A stretch of DNA of 64,000 bases. Origin: Gp13-AA77 sp035946575. GTDB taxonomy: Bacteria > Acidobacteriota > Terriglobia > UBA7540. The notes below the pieces were generated by a model. That model was not told the DNA's origin, did not search any database, and saw nothing but the letters and a program-made list of their open reading frames with translations. The translations under genes were made by a program, and so were the position numbers. Positions 1 to 9,008 of this stretch are shown here, piece after piece; within the stretch, counting starts at the first letter, position 1, and the number at the start of each line of letters is the position of its first letter. The DNA lies in assembly GCA_035946575.1 (NCBI GenBank), contig DASYZG010000024.1:139389-203388 (forward strand), in the 5' to 3' direction.

Positions 1-101
1 AGCTCGTGCCATCCCATCAGCAGGCAATCGCCGGGCACAGCGATCCGCTCTTGAGGCTCGCCCGGTGGTGGCAAAGGAGCGCGATTCCGAAGCGAAACCA
101 T
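1..101 (-). CDS. 5' end of an unidentified divergent gene (partial)
   Basis: An open minus-strand frame begins at ATG 101 and runs off the left edge. It gives 33 residues starting MVSLRNRAPLPPPGEP and continuing with a V-P-G-D-C-L-L-M-G-W segment. A purine-rich GAGGA lies about five bases before the ATG, a reasonable ribosome site. The gene would diverge from the FAH/aldehyde dehydrogenase pair with about 48 bp between start codons, as regulators or pathway enzymes often do. I do not recognise the family from this fragment. The case rests only on the start signal, the absence of stops and plausible composition. Confidence 0.35.
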   Translation of the reverse strand, partial: MVSLRNRAPLPPPGEPQERIAVPGDCLLMGWHE

Positions 102-149
102 TTGTTCCTCGCGCAGATCCTGGATTATCCTGAGGCTCCGTGAGGCCCC

Positions 150-962
<813 letters not shown>

Positions 963-1038
963 TCAGGAGCCAGGGATCAGGGTTCAGGGATAAGGCAGGC
1001 GGTGTGGCCCTGGCCCATGCAGGAGGTTCACTGTTCTC

Positions 1039-2640
1039 GTGGAACTCACCGGACAATCGATCATCGGTTATGGGCGCGGCCAGAAGACCGGAGAATCCTT
1101 TCAGGCTTTCGACCCGGTAGCGGGCGACGAGCTTCTGCCGCCGTTCTATTCGGCCTCGCAGGCTGAAACCGGCATGGCTGCGCAGTTGGCAGCCGCCAGC
1201 TTTCAAACCTACCGTCGTCTGACCGGACGGGAACGCGGTGCTTTCCTGCGGCGTATTGCGGAGAATCTCGAGGCGCTCGGCGAGGAGTTGGTTGAGCGCG
1301 CTGCCCGCGAGACCGCTCTGCCCGCGGCTCGAATCCGCGGCGAGCGGACGCGCACCGCCAACCAGCTTCGCTTCTTCGCCGCGATCATCGAAGAAGGCTC
1401 CTGGGTCGACGCGCGTATCGACCACGGCGATCCGGCGCGCAAGCCGGTCGCGAAGCCGGACGTGCGCTCCATGCTGGAGCCCCTCGGTCCGGTAGCCGTC
1501 TTTGGCGCCAGTAATTTCCCGCTGGCGTTCTCGGTGGCGGGCGGCGACACGGCATCAGCGCTGGCTGCGGGGAACCCGGTCATCGCACTTGCGCACTACT
1601 CGCATCCAGGCACAGCCGAGCTGGCCGGGATGGCGATTCGCGACGCGGCTTCCGAACGGGGCTTGCCGGCGGGGGTCTTTTCACTGCTTTTTGACGGCAC
1701 GCAGGCGGTGGGCAAAGCGCTGGTGGAACATCCGGCCGTTAAGGCAGTGGGATTCACCGGGTCGCGCGCCGGGGGCACTGCGCTCGGGAGGCTTGCGGCC
1801 GGCCGCCCTGAACCGATCCCTTTCTACGCCGAAATGAGCAGCGTGAATCCGGTTTTCATCCTGCCCAGCGCCCTCGAATCGCGCGCCGAGGCTCTGGCTA
1901 AGGACCTGCACGCTTCCGTCACTCTGGGCGTGGGGCAGTTCTGCACCAATCCCGGGGTTGTGGTGACGATGGGGCGTCCGGAGGCGTTCACTTCCAAGCT
2001 CGCCGCGCTCATGAACCAGACAGCCGCCGAGCCGATGTTGAATCGCAACATTGCCGCCGCTTACCGACGCGCTGTGTCGGAGCGCTCCGCTCATTCTCAG
2101 GTGAGGTCGAGGCAGGCGGAACCGCGCACCGCTCAAGCCGGGCCGAAAGACGCGCAGAATCGGCCGGACTGCCGCTCCCGGGCAGCCCTGTTTGAGACGG
2201 ACGCCGCGACCTTCATCGAAAACCCCGAACTGCAGGCTGAGATCTTCGGCCCTGCCACCCTGCTGGTGACGGCCGGGAATCGCGAAGATCTGCTGAACGT
2301 GGCGCGCCGGATGGGAGGAAACCTGACGGCGACCATCCACGGCACGGAGCAGGACCTTCGGGAATTCGCCGACCTGATCGCCTTCCTCGAGACCAGGGTC
2401 GGCCGGATTATTTTCAACGGGTTTCCGACCGGGGTGGAAGTGTGCGACGCCATGGTGCACGGGGGACCTTATCCCTCCACCTCGGACGGACGCAGCACCT
2501 CGGTGGGCGGCAGAGCGATTCTGCGCTTCACGCGTCCGGTCGCCTACCAGGATTTCCCGGAGAGCGCGCTGCCGCCGGAGCTGCGCGACATCAACCCGTT
2601 GGGAATCCGGCGGCAGGTCGATGGGAAGCTCTCGAAATAG
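1039..2640 (+). CDS. NADP-type aldehyde dehydrogenase, probable 2,5-dioxovalerate dehydrogenase
   Basis: A 533-residue ALDH-superfamily enzyme that would oxidise an aldehyde to an acid in the cytoplasm. The catalytic cysteine is C302 in G-Q-F-C-T-N-P-G and the general-base glutamate is E265 in Y-A-E-M-S-S-V-N-P. The Q-F-C-T-N-P-G context and the long C-terminal part (V-C-D-A-M-V-H-G-G-P-Y-P-S-T) match the alpha-ketoglutarate semialdehyde dehydrogenase branch, which is longer than ordinary ALDHs. An Arg/Gln/Ala-rich linker at about residues 346-385 looks unconserved. The start is GTG 1039, with AGGAGG about 13 bases upstream, a slightly long spacing. With the preceding FAH enzyme it would convert a 2-keto-3-deoxy sugar acid through 2,5-dioxopentanoate to 2-oxoglutarate. 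Confidence 0.9.
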   Translation: MELTGQSIIGYGRGQKTGESFQAFDPVAGDELLPPFYSASQAETGMAAQLAAASFQTYRRLTGRERGAFLRRIAENLEALGEELVERAARETALPAARIRGERTRTANQLRFFAAIIEEGSWVDARIDHGDPARKPVAKPDVRSMLEPLGPVAVFGASNFPLAFSVAGGDTASALAAGNPVIALAHYSHPGTAELAGMAIRDAASERGLPAGVFSLLFDGTQAVGKALVEHPAVKAVGFTGSRAGGTALGRLAAGRPEPIPFYAEMSSVNPVFILPSALESRAEALAKDLHASVTLGVGQFCTNPGVVVTMGRPEAFTSKLAALMNQTAAEPMLNRNIAAAYRRAVSERSAHSQVRSRQAEPRTAQAGPKDAQNRPDCRSRAALFETDAATFIENPELQAEIFGPATLLVTAGNREDLLNVARRMGGNLTATIHGTEQDLREFADLIAFLETRVGRIIFNGFPTGVEVCDAMVHGGPYPSTSDGRSTSVGGRAILRFTRPVAYQDFPESALPPELRDINPLGIRRQVDGKLSK

Positions 2641-2736
2641 CAGCCGCGAGAAGGAAAATGTGATTGGTCAGCGCAAACCTCGCGCGAATCCAAGTCAGCT
2701 GCGAGCGCCTGCCGAGGTCTGTGCGGTCCAAATCAG

Positions 2737-3861
2737 TTACTTGTTTCCGCGCTCTTTCAGCAGGTTCATCACGGCAAGCGCAGCGTCGCGCGCAGCGTGG
2801 GGACGGGCCAGCCTGCTGACCCGGGCGCGGAGGTCCGCCAGGCGCTTGGGATCCGAAAGCAACGACGTGAGCGCCGGCGCCAGGTCCTCAGGTTTCCTGA
2901 TCCAGATGCCTGCTTTCCATTTTTCGATCCAGCGGCAGGTACGTTCCTCGTTACCGGGCAGCGGATTGAAGGCCAGCATCGGCAGGCTGCAGGCAAAGCC
3001 CTCGTTGAGCGTGCCGCCGCCCGGCTTGCTGATGAGCAAATCGGACGCTTGCATCCACTCGTGCATGTTGTCGATCCATCCCAGCACGCGCACCTGAGGC
3101 ATTCGCTTGCAGTACCGCTGCAGCCGCTGCTTCACGCGCTGATTTCTGCCAGTCATCATAATCACTTCGAGCGGTTGCGGAACCTTGAGAATTTCCTCGA
3201 GGATCGGCTCAGGGCGGCCGAACCCCTGGCTGCCCAGGGTGACCAGGATCTGAACGGCGTCGGGCTTCACGCCGAGTTTCTCTCTCGCGGCGGGGCGATC
3301 GGGCGTTGACTCGAATGCGGGGTCGATCGGCTGGCCGGTCGTCACCACCCGGGAGGCAGGCGCACCGGCGCTCACCAGCTCGGCGCCCAGTTCCTCGTGC
3401 GTGGCCAGGTACAAGTCAACTTCAGGCTGAATCCAGGCGCGGTTAAAGTCCATCAGCTCCACACCGACGAGCGCAAAGCCGGCGTTCAACTGGCGCTTGC
3501 AGATGGCGGCGAGTTCACAGGCGCCCACTTCGGTGGCGATCACCGCGTCAGGAGCATGGTCGCGAAAATAGCGGCAAAGCGGCTGAGCGCCTCTCCGGTA
3601 GAGCCATCCGGGACCCGTTGATTCCGACTGGTGCTGCTTACTCTCAATCCAGCGCCACAGGCCGGGCCAGACGGCGAGCGGAATGACGTAGGAATCGTAG
3701 TAGGCGCGGAACCAGGCGGTGCAGTGCTGGAGCGTGTTGACGACATCCACGCCGGCGCCGGAACAGACGTCTCGAAAGGCCTTTTGCAAGGCCAGCGCCG
3801 CGCGGTGATGCGCCGCGCCGTGAGGCATCGAGAGGATCAAAATGCGGGGATGATCGGCCAC
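2737..3861 (-). CDS. GT28/MurG-like glycosyltransferase (diacylglycerol glycosyltransferase type)
   Basis: This resembles the MGDG synthase/UgtP/MurG glycosyltransferases (GT28, GT-B fold), which move a sugar from a UDP-sugar to a lipid at the inner membrane face. The N-terminal domain opens with R-I-L-I-L-S-M-P-H-G-A-A-H-H, like the MGDG-synthase N-domain. The donor domain holds S-K-P-G-G-G-T-L-N-E-G-F and P-L-P-G-N-E-E, the usual UDP-binding loops. The frame stays open to 4059, but that would overlap the epimerase. GTG 3861, just before the conserved domain, gives 374 residues; the exact start is uncertain. It is third in line behind sqdB and an epimerase, so it is a candidate lipid sulfoquinovosyl- or glycosyltransferase. 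Acceptor and donor are inferred. Confidence 0.75.
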   Translation of the reverse strand: MADHPRILILSMPHGAAHHRAALALQKAFRDVCSGAGVDVVNTLQHCTAWFRAYYDSYVIPLAVWPGLWRWIESKQHQSESTGPGWLYRRGAQPLCRYFRDHAPDAVIATEVGACELAAICKRQLNAGFALVGVELMDFNRAWIQPEVDLYLATHEELGAELVSAGAPASRVVTTGQPIDPAFESTPDRPAAREKLGVKPDAVQILVTLGSQGFGRPEPILEEILKVPQPLEVIMMTGRNQRVKQRLQRYCKRMPQVRVLGWIDNMHEWMQASDLLISKPGGGTLNEGFACSLPMLAFNPLPGNEERTCRWIEKWKAGIWIRKPEDLAPALTSLLSDPKRLADLRARVSRLARPHAARDAALAVMNLLKERGNK

Positions 3862-3982
3862 GAGTCTCGACTCTTGACGGCGTGCCGGCGGTGTCCCCAC
3901 CGCGGCAGTCGCCCAGGCTGATACGGCGCTGAGGACAACGCCGCTAGGCGACTCCTCAATAATCGCATGATTGGCGTGGGAA

Positions 3983-4921
3983 TTACGCGAGGGTCGTGCG
4001 CATCCACTCGACAGTCCGCCGCAGCCCTTCCTCAAACGAGATGAGGGGCTCATAGCCAAGGACGGTGCGAGCCACGGTGATATCCGCGGTCGAGTGCATG
4101 AAATCTCCCACCCGCGGCGGATCGTGTTGAGGTACCACCTGGACGCTGAGCATCTGGTTGAGGATTTCGACGGCGCGATTCAGGCTCGTGCCACGGCCTG
4201 TACCCACGTTGATGACCTTGCCGGGAGCCTGGGCCGCGTGGCAGGCTCGCAGGGTGGCATCGACCACGTTGGCGACGTAGGTGAAATCGCGCGACTGCTC
4301 GCCGGTCCCATGAATCGTGGGCGTCGCTCCGGTGAGGCAGGCGCGGATGAACTTCGAGAGCACGCCGGAGTACTGCGAGAGAGGATTTTGGCGCGGGCCG
4401 AAGATGTTGAAATAGCGGAGAGCCACAAATTCGAGCCCGAAGAGCCGGTTAAAAACCTGGCCGAAGTACTCGCCCGCCAGCTTGACGATCGCGTAGGGCG
4501 ACAGCGGGTCCGGCATCTGCGTCTCGACCCGCGGCAGGACGGGGTTATTACCATAAATCGCGCCGGTGCACGCCATGACCATGCGCTTCACTTGAGCGTC
4601 ACGCGCCGCCACCAAAACGTGGAGCGTGCCCATCAGGTTCACCTGCGTTGTCGCCACCGGCTCCTGAATGGAACGGAGCACGGAAGACGCTGCCGCAAAG
4701 TGAATAACGTAATCGACGCCCTCAAACAGCGGGCGCATCGCATCAAGATCGCAAATGTCGCCTTGGCGAAAGTCGATCTGTTCGAAAACAGCCGATAGAT
4801 TCTCCTGCTTGCCGGTCGAGAGGTCGTCGAACACGCGGACAGAGTCGCCGCGGCGAACGAGTTCTTCCACCGTGTGGGAGCCGATGAATCCGGCGCCACC
4901 GGTGACGAGATAGCGAGCCAA
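3983..4921 (-). CDS. NAD-dependent UDP-sugar epimerase (extended SDR, GalE-like)
   Basis: A 312-residue extended short-chain dehydrogenase/reductase. The Rossmann motif is T-G-G-A-G-F-I-G-S-H at residues 7-16 and the catalytic pair is in S-P-Y-A-I-V-K. The R-D-F-T-Y-V-x-N/D-V segment near residue 222 is typical of UDP-glucose/UDP-GlcNAc 4-epimerases and of nucleotide-sugar dehydratases. It would interconvert UDP-hexoses in the cytoplasm. Only 15 bp separate it from the upstream UDP-sulfoquinovose synthase gene, so the two are probably co-transcribed. The exact sugar cannot be read from the sequence. Confidence 0.85.
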   Translation of the reverse strand: MARYLVTGGAGFIGSHTVEELVRRGDSVRVFDDLSTGKQENLSAVFEQIDFRQGDICDLDAMRPLFEGVDYVIHFAAASSVLRSIQEPVATTQVNLMGTLHVLVAARDAQVKRMVMACTGAIYGNNPVLPRVETQMPDPLSPYAIVKLAGEYFGQVFNRLFGLEFVALRYFNIFGPRQNPLSQYSGVLSKFIRACLTGATPTIHGTGEQSRDFTYVANVVDATLRACHAAQAPGKVINVGTGRGTSLNRAVEILNQMLSVQVVPQHDPPRVGDFMHSTADITVARTVLGYEPLISFEEGLRRTVEWMRTTLA

Positions 4922-4936
4922 ATAAGCCTCCGGCTG

Positions 4937-6184
4937 TTAGGCCCGCCCGCGGCCGTTGTGCGCCGCCTGCAGTTCCTTTTCGACGGGTTCGGCCGAAGGC
5001 AAGCCGCTTCTGGAGTAAGACGAAGGATTCCGCGTGCTCCGCCAGTTGACTTGCGGGAGCAAAGTCTCCTCGATCACCCGGTCCTGGTATCGAATCACCA
5101 CGTCCATGATCGAGTCGAGGAGAACGTCGGAGAGATTATGCGGCACCAGTCCCAAATCCAGGAGCTTGGTGTGCCGGGCGAGGTAGTAGTGCTGCTCCTG
5201 CTCAACACGGGGGTCAGGCAGATGGTGAACCTTCACATCCAGACCTTTGTGCGCGCCTATCCGTTGCACGAGATTGGCGAGGTCCAGGATGCTGAACTGC
5301 TCGGTGAATTGATTGAACACCCGATACTCTCCGGCACCAGGCGGCTTGAGGATGGCGAGCTCGATGCAACGCAACGTGTCGCGGATATCCAGGAAACCGC
5401 GGGTCTGTCCGCCGGCTCCATAGACGGTAAGCGGCTTGCCGATCGCCGCTTCCACGCAGTAACGGTTCAGGACGGTGCCCCAGATCCCGTCGTAATCAAA
5501 GCGCGTGGCCAGGCCGTTGTGAAGGGCCGTTTCCTCGGTCTTCACGCCATAAACGATCCCCTGGTTGAGATCGGTGGAGCGAATCCCCCAGATTTTGCAG
5601 GCAAACATGATGTTGTGGGAGTCGTGCACCTTGGACAGGTGATAGAACGAGCCCGGCTGTTTCGGATACGGCAGCACGTCCTTGCGGCCGTTGTGGGTGA
5701 TCTCGATGAAGCCCTCTTCGATGTCGATGTTGGGAGTGCCATACTCTCCCATGGTGCCGAGCTTCACCAGGTGCGCCTCGGGACAGAATTCCTTGGCCGC
5801 GTAAAGCAGGTTCAGCGTGCCGATCACGTTATTGGTCTGGGTCCGGACTGCATGCTCGCGATCGATCATGGAATAGGGAGCGCTTCGCTGTTCGCCAAAA
5901 TGCACGATTGCTTCGGGAGCAAACCCGGAAATGACCTCGGACAGGAAATCGTAGTCCAGGAGGTCCCCAATATAGGTCTCGATGACGCGGCCCGTCAGCT
6001 CCTTCCAGAGTGCGACCCGCTCGGGCAGCATCCGGACCGGGGTCAGGCTCTCGGTTCCACACCCCAAGTCCCAGGCCCGCCGGGAGAGGTTGTCAACGAT
6101 GCCGACGCGATGTCCCTGCTTCGACAGGTACATTGATTGCGGCCAACCGAGGTATCCGTCACCGCCGATAACGAGAATGTTCAT
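4937..6184 (-). CDS. sqdB: UDP-sulfoquinovose synthase
   Basis: This enzyme converts UDP-glucose and sulfite to UDP-sulfoquinovose, the head-group donor for the sulfolipid SQDG and for some sulfoquinovose glycans. The protein (415 residues) follows plant SQD1 and bacterial SqdB closely. It has G-G-D-G-Y-L-G-W at the NAD site, H-F-G-E-Q-R-S-A-P-Y-S-M-I-D, the catalytic Thr in K-L-G-T-M-G-E-Y-G-T-P-N (T144) and the Y-H-L-S-K pair (Y181, K185). These match the Thr-Tyr-Lys triad known for SQD1. ATG 6184 was chosen over the in-frame GTG 6193 because GAGGTG lies eight bases before it. A C-terminal tail of about 30 residues is extra. It heads a run with the epimerase and glycosyltransferase downstream. 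Confidence 0.93.
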   Translation of the reverse strand: MNILVIGGDGYLGWPQSMYLSKQGHRVGIVDNLSRRAWDLGCGTESLTPVRMLPERVALWKELTGRVIETYIGDLLDYDFLSEVISGFAPEAIVHFGEQRSAPYSMIDREHAVRTQTNNVIGTLNLLYAAKEFCPEAHLVKLGTMGEYGTPNIDIEEGFIEITHNGRKDVLPYPKQPGSFYHLSKVHDSHNIMFACKIWGIRSTDLNQGIVYGVKTEETALHNGLATRFDYDGIWGTVLNRYCVEAAIGKPLTVYGAGGQTRGFLDIRDTLRCIELAILKPPGAGEYRVFNQFTEQFSILDLANLVQRIGAHKGLDVKVHHLPDPRVEQEQHYYLARHTKLLDLGLVPHNLSDVLLDSIMDVVIRYQDRVIEETLLPQVNWRSTRNPSSYSRSGLPSAEPVEKELQAAHNGRGRA

Positions 6185-6429
6185 GGATTGCACACCTCAC
6201 AACCTTCTGCACGGGGAATTTCCATCCGCGCTGCCACGAAAATGTAGCCGTCCTTATGCCAGGTCAGGGGTGTGGACTGTCTCCCTGGCTTCGAACGCTT
6301 CAGGGAATCTTGCTTGACTTCCCACGAGGCGATCCGGCAGCCTTCCTTTGGAAAACGATTCGGAAGGCGGACTTGCTTTACGTGATGCCCCAGCCCTGAA
6401 ACTCTATCGAGTTCAGTGAAGCCGCGCAA
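6181..6429 (-). CDS. Small unidentified frame translationally overlapping sqdB (doubtful)
   Basis: An 82-residue frame whose TGA stop overlaps the sqdB ATG in the ATGA arrangement typical of translational coupling. The only available start near its head is TTG 6429, with no clear ribosome site. The product is basic with aromatic residues (W-H-K-D-G-Y-I-F-V-A-A-R) and three cysteines, and matches no family I recognise. The ATGA overlap is the only support. It may equally be leader sequence of the sulfolipid-type operon. Confidence 0.25.
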   Translation of the reverse strand: MRGFTELDRVSGLGHHVKQVRLPNRFPKEGCRIASWEVKQDSLKRSKPGRQSTPLTWHKDGYIFVAARMEIPRAEGCEVCNP

Positions 6430-6516
6430 GGGGATAATGCTGCAGTCCGGCCCGCGGGCTCACCGGCGGGAGCTTTACATTGTTAGCCGCGGGCGCATAA
6501 CATCGCCAGTCACCTT

Positions 6517-7137
6517 ATGGATCTCTTCATTCTCGGCGCGGGCATGGGAGTGGTCGGAGGCCTTCTCCCTAACCCCTTGCAATTGATCGCATTGACACAA
6601 GCAGCTCTGGGACGATGGGGCCGCGCCATGTTTGTTGTGCTCGTTCCGCCTCTCGTGGTCGATGCCACCTTCCTGGTTGCGACCCTGTTATTCTATCAAT
6701 TCATCCCTTTTGGAATCGCGCACTACGTCGCCTATGCTGGCGGCGTCCTGGTCACAAGCTTCGCCAGCTACGGTCTCTGGAACCTGCGCCAGAACCGACA
6801 GCAGAAAGCGGCCGAGGCCAGGTCCTACACGGTCGCGGGCGTCACCGTGGCGACTCTGGCGGAGGTGACCGCTCCCGGCACCTGGATCTACTGGGCGACC
6901 ATCGCCGGACCCATCCTGGCCGAGGGGCGGGCGCGCGGCTACGGCCAGGTTGTGCCCTTCTTTATCGGGAGCTGGGCTGGCTACAACGGCGCTGCCGTGC
7001 TCTCGACTTGCCTTATGGTGTGGGTCGCAGGCCTGCACAGGTCCTTCACGAAGTACCTCTTCCTGATCGCCAATGTTCTCCTCTTCCTGATCGGGATTTC
7101 CTACCTGATCCGCGCCTATCTCGGGCGGTCCTTCTGA
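6517..7137 (+). CDS. LysE-family transporter-like membrane protein
   Basis: A 206-residue, very hydrophobic protein with about six membrane segments arranged as in the LysE/RhtB exporters. The first helix opens with I-L-G-A-G-M-G-V-V-G-G-L-L-P-N-P, the position where LysE proteins have a G-x-x-x-G-P-x-P-x loop. The A-P-G-T-W-I-Y-W-A-T segment matches the conserved fourth-helix region. Members export amino acids or other small metabolites. It is transcribed towards lysS, but a consensus promoter lies between the two genes, so they need not form an operon. The substrate is unknown. Confidence 0.75.
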   Translation: MDLFILGAGMGVVGGLLPNPLQLIALTQAALGRWGRAMFVVLVPPLVVDATFLVATLLFYQFIPFGIAHYVAYAGGVLVTSFASYGLWNLRQNRQQKAAEARSYTVAGVTVATLAEVTAPGTWIYWATIAGPILAEGRARGYGQVVPFFIGSWAGYNGAAVLSTCLMVWVAGLHRSFTKYLFLIANVLLFLIGISYLIRAYLGRSF

Positions 7138-7149
7138 AGGGGCAGAGCG

Positions 7150-7170
7150 AGAGGGCGTCGACTGCCCTCT
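7150..7170 (+). terminator. Weak hairpin after the LysE-type gene
   Basis: AGAGGGC and GCCCTCT form a seven-base perfect stem around a seven-base loop, 12 bp after the stop codon of the transporter gene. Only two T residues follow, so intrinsic termination is possible but weak. Confidence 0.35.
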
Positions 7171-7278
7171 TTCGGCGTAGCGATAGCCCTTGTGGCCGCC
7201 CAGAGGGCAGGGCGCCTTCGGCAATGGGCGGTCACAAGCGCCGTACCTACACCAGTAGCGGCAGCAGCGGTGTGTGTG

Positions 7279-7308
7279 TTGACATGCTATTTCTCTGCTT
7301 TCTATAAT
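7279..7308 (+). promoter_or_regulatory. Consensus sigma-70 promoter for lysS
   Basis: TTGACA (7279-7284) and TATAAT (7303-7308) are both perfect consensus boxes, 18 bp apart. They lie 63 bp before the lysS start codon on the same strand, in an AT-rich island within GC-rich DNA. Strong constitutive transcription of a housekeeping tRNA synthetase fits. Confidence 0.85.
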
Positions 7309-7370
7309 TTACTTCGCCCTCGCAGCCCCGAATTCTTCGTCGACTAAAGCTGCCGAGTTCCAGGAGAATC

Positions 7371-8909
7371 TTGTCCACGACCAGCGAGCGATCCGATCTC
7401 GCCGAGCAGCGCCGCAAAAAGCTGGAATCGATCGTGGCGCTCGGATTTGCGGCCTATCCGCAGCGCTACGACTGCACCCACAGCCTCCAGCAGATCATCG
7501 AAGCCTACTCGTCGCGCACTGGAGAACAGCTCGGGGCCGAGCATGTGAAGGTGCGCGTGGCCGGCCGCGTGATGACCATTCGCCCCCACGGCAAGGCCGG
7601 ATTCGCGCACCTCCAAAGCGGCGGAGCACGGCTGCAAATCTACGTACGCCTGGACGCGGTCGGAGAGCGCGATTTCGAACTCTACAAGCTGTTGGACCTC
7701 GGCGACCTAGTCGGCGTCGAAGGCTACCTGTTCCGCACACGCACCGGCGAGTTGAGCGTGCACGCCGAACACCTGATGTTCCTGGCTAAAGCGCTGCTGC
7801 CCATGCCCGAGAAATGGCACGGCCTGTCCGACGTGGAGATTCGCTACCGGCAACGCTACGTTGACCTGATGGTCAACCCCGGCGTACGCGAGACGTTCGT
7901 GAAGCGCAGCCGCATGGTAAAGGCCATTCGCGATTTCATGGACACCGAGGGCTACGTCGAGGTCGAGACGCCCATGATGCAGCCGCTCGCGGGCGGCGCC
8001 ATGGCGCGGCCCTTTGTCACCCATCACAACGCCCTCGATTTGAAGCTCTATCTGCGCGTCGCGCCCGAGCTCTACCTGAAACGGCTGATCGTGGGCGGCC
8101 TGGAACGCGTGTACGAGATCAACCGGAATTTCCGCAACGAGGGAATCTCCACGCACCACAATCCCGAGTTCACGATGCTGGAGTTCTACCAGGCCTACGC
8201 CGATTATCACGAGATGATCGCCCTGACGGAGCGATTGCTGAAGAAGGTGGCGGAAACGGTGAACGGGTCGCTCGAGTTCGATTTCGCCGGCCAGCGGATT
8301 TCACTGGCGCGCTTCGAGCGGCTGACCATGAAAGAGGCCGTAGTGCGCTACTGGCCAGAAGGCAGTGCCGGGCCGAAGATCGAGGACCTGGCGGACCCGA
8401 AGGCGATCCCGCCCTGGGTCGCGACTTACAACGACTGGGGCCGCGCCCACGGCCGCGAGCCGGTGCTGGACTCCACGAACTCACCGGGCGCCGCGCTCCA
8501 GGCGCTCTTTGAAGAAGTCGCCGAGCGCCATTTGGTCCAGCCCACGTTCATCACTGATTTTCCACTGGAAGTGTCGCCGCTCTCCAAGCAGCGTCCGGAC
8601 GATCCGAACTACGTGGAGCGCTTCGAACTCTACATCGCCGGCATGGAGATCGCCAACGCGTTCAGCGAGCTGAACGATCCCGAGGAGCAGCGCCGGCGCT
8701 TTGTGTATCAGCAGATGCTGCGCGAGAAGGGGGATCTGGCCGCGCACGCCATCGACGAGGACTACATCCGCGCCCTCAGCTTCGGGCTGCCGCCCACCGG
8801 AGGCGAAGGCATCGGGATCGACCGTCTGGCGATGCTGCTGACCGACTCGCGGTCGATCCGCGACGTGATTCTCTTCCCGCTGCTGAGGCCCCAACCAAGC
8901 GAATCGTAG
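7371..8909 (+). CDS. lysS: Lysyl-tRNA synthetase, class II
   Basis: This cytoplasmic enzyme charges tRNA-Lys with lysine. The 512-residue product has an N-terminal OB-fold anticodon-binding domain at about 50-160 and a class II catalytic domain after it. Motif 2 is F-R-N-E-G-I-S-T-x-H-N-P-E-F, followed by T-M-L-E-F-Y-Q-A-Y. Motif 3 is G-I-G-I-D-R-L-A-M-L-L-T-D near the C-terminus. Length and domain order are standard. The start is TTG 7371, with AGGAG four bases before it and an in-frame stop further upstream; no ATG fits the conserved N-terminus. Confidence 0.96.
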   Translation: MSTTSERSDLAEQRRKKLESIVALGFAAYPQRYDCTHSLQQIIEAYSSRTGEQLGAEHVKVRVAGRVMTIRPHGKAGFAHLQSGGARLQIYVRLDAVGERDFELYKLLDLGDLVGVEGYLFRTRTGELSVHAEHLMFLAKALLPMPEKWHGLSDVEIRYRQRYVDLMVNPGVRETFVKRSRMVKAIRDFMDTEGYVEVETPMMQPLAGGAMARPFVTHHNALDLKLYLRVAPELYLKRLIVGGLERVYEINRNFRNEGISTHHNPEFTMLEFYQAYADYHEMIALTERLLKKVAETVNGSLEFDFAGQRISLARFERLTMKEAVVRYWPEGSAGPKIEDLADPKAIPPWVATYNDWGRAHGREPVLDSTNSPGAALQALFEEVAERHLVQPTFITDFPLEVSPLSKQRPDDPNYVERFELYIAGMEIANAFSELNDPEEQRRRFVYQQMLREKGDLAAHAIDEDYIRALSFGLPPTGGEGIGIDRLAMLLTDSRSIRDVILFPLLRPQPSES

Positions 8910-8946
8910 AGCACCGGGCATGCTGGCATCTCTCCGCTGGTGCCAA

Positions 8947-8974
8947 GTAGGGGCGGTTCGCGAACCGCCCCTAC
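8947..8974. repeat. 28-bp perfect palindrome between convergent genes
   Basis: GTAGGGGCGGTTCG is followed at once by its exact reverse complement. It lies between the convergent lysS and giant FG-GAP genes, 37 bp after the lysS stop and 34 bp from the other stop. It could fold in either transcript as a bidirectional terminator, although no T-run follows. It also looks like an interspersed palindromic repeat of REP type. Confidence 0.7.
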
Positions 8975-9008
8975 ACGCCGAGCCACATGCCCGCGCTCCC
9001 AGCCCGGA

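Noticed and set aside
4874..6136. Plus-strand open frame of 420 codons across sqdB
   Set aside because: Mirror of the clearly recognised sqdB gene on the other strand.
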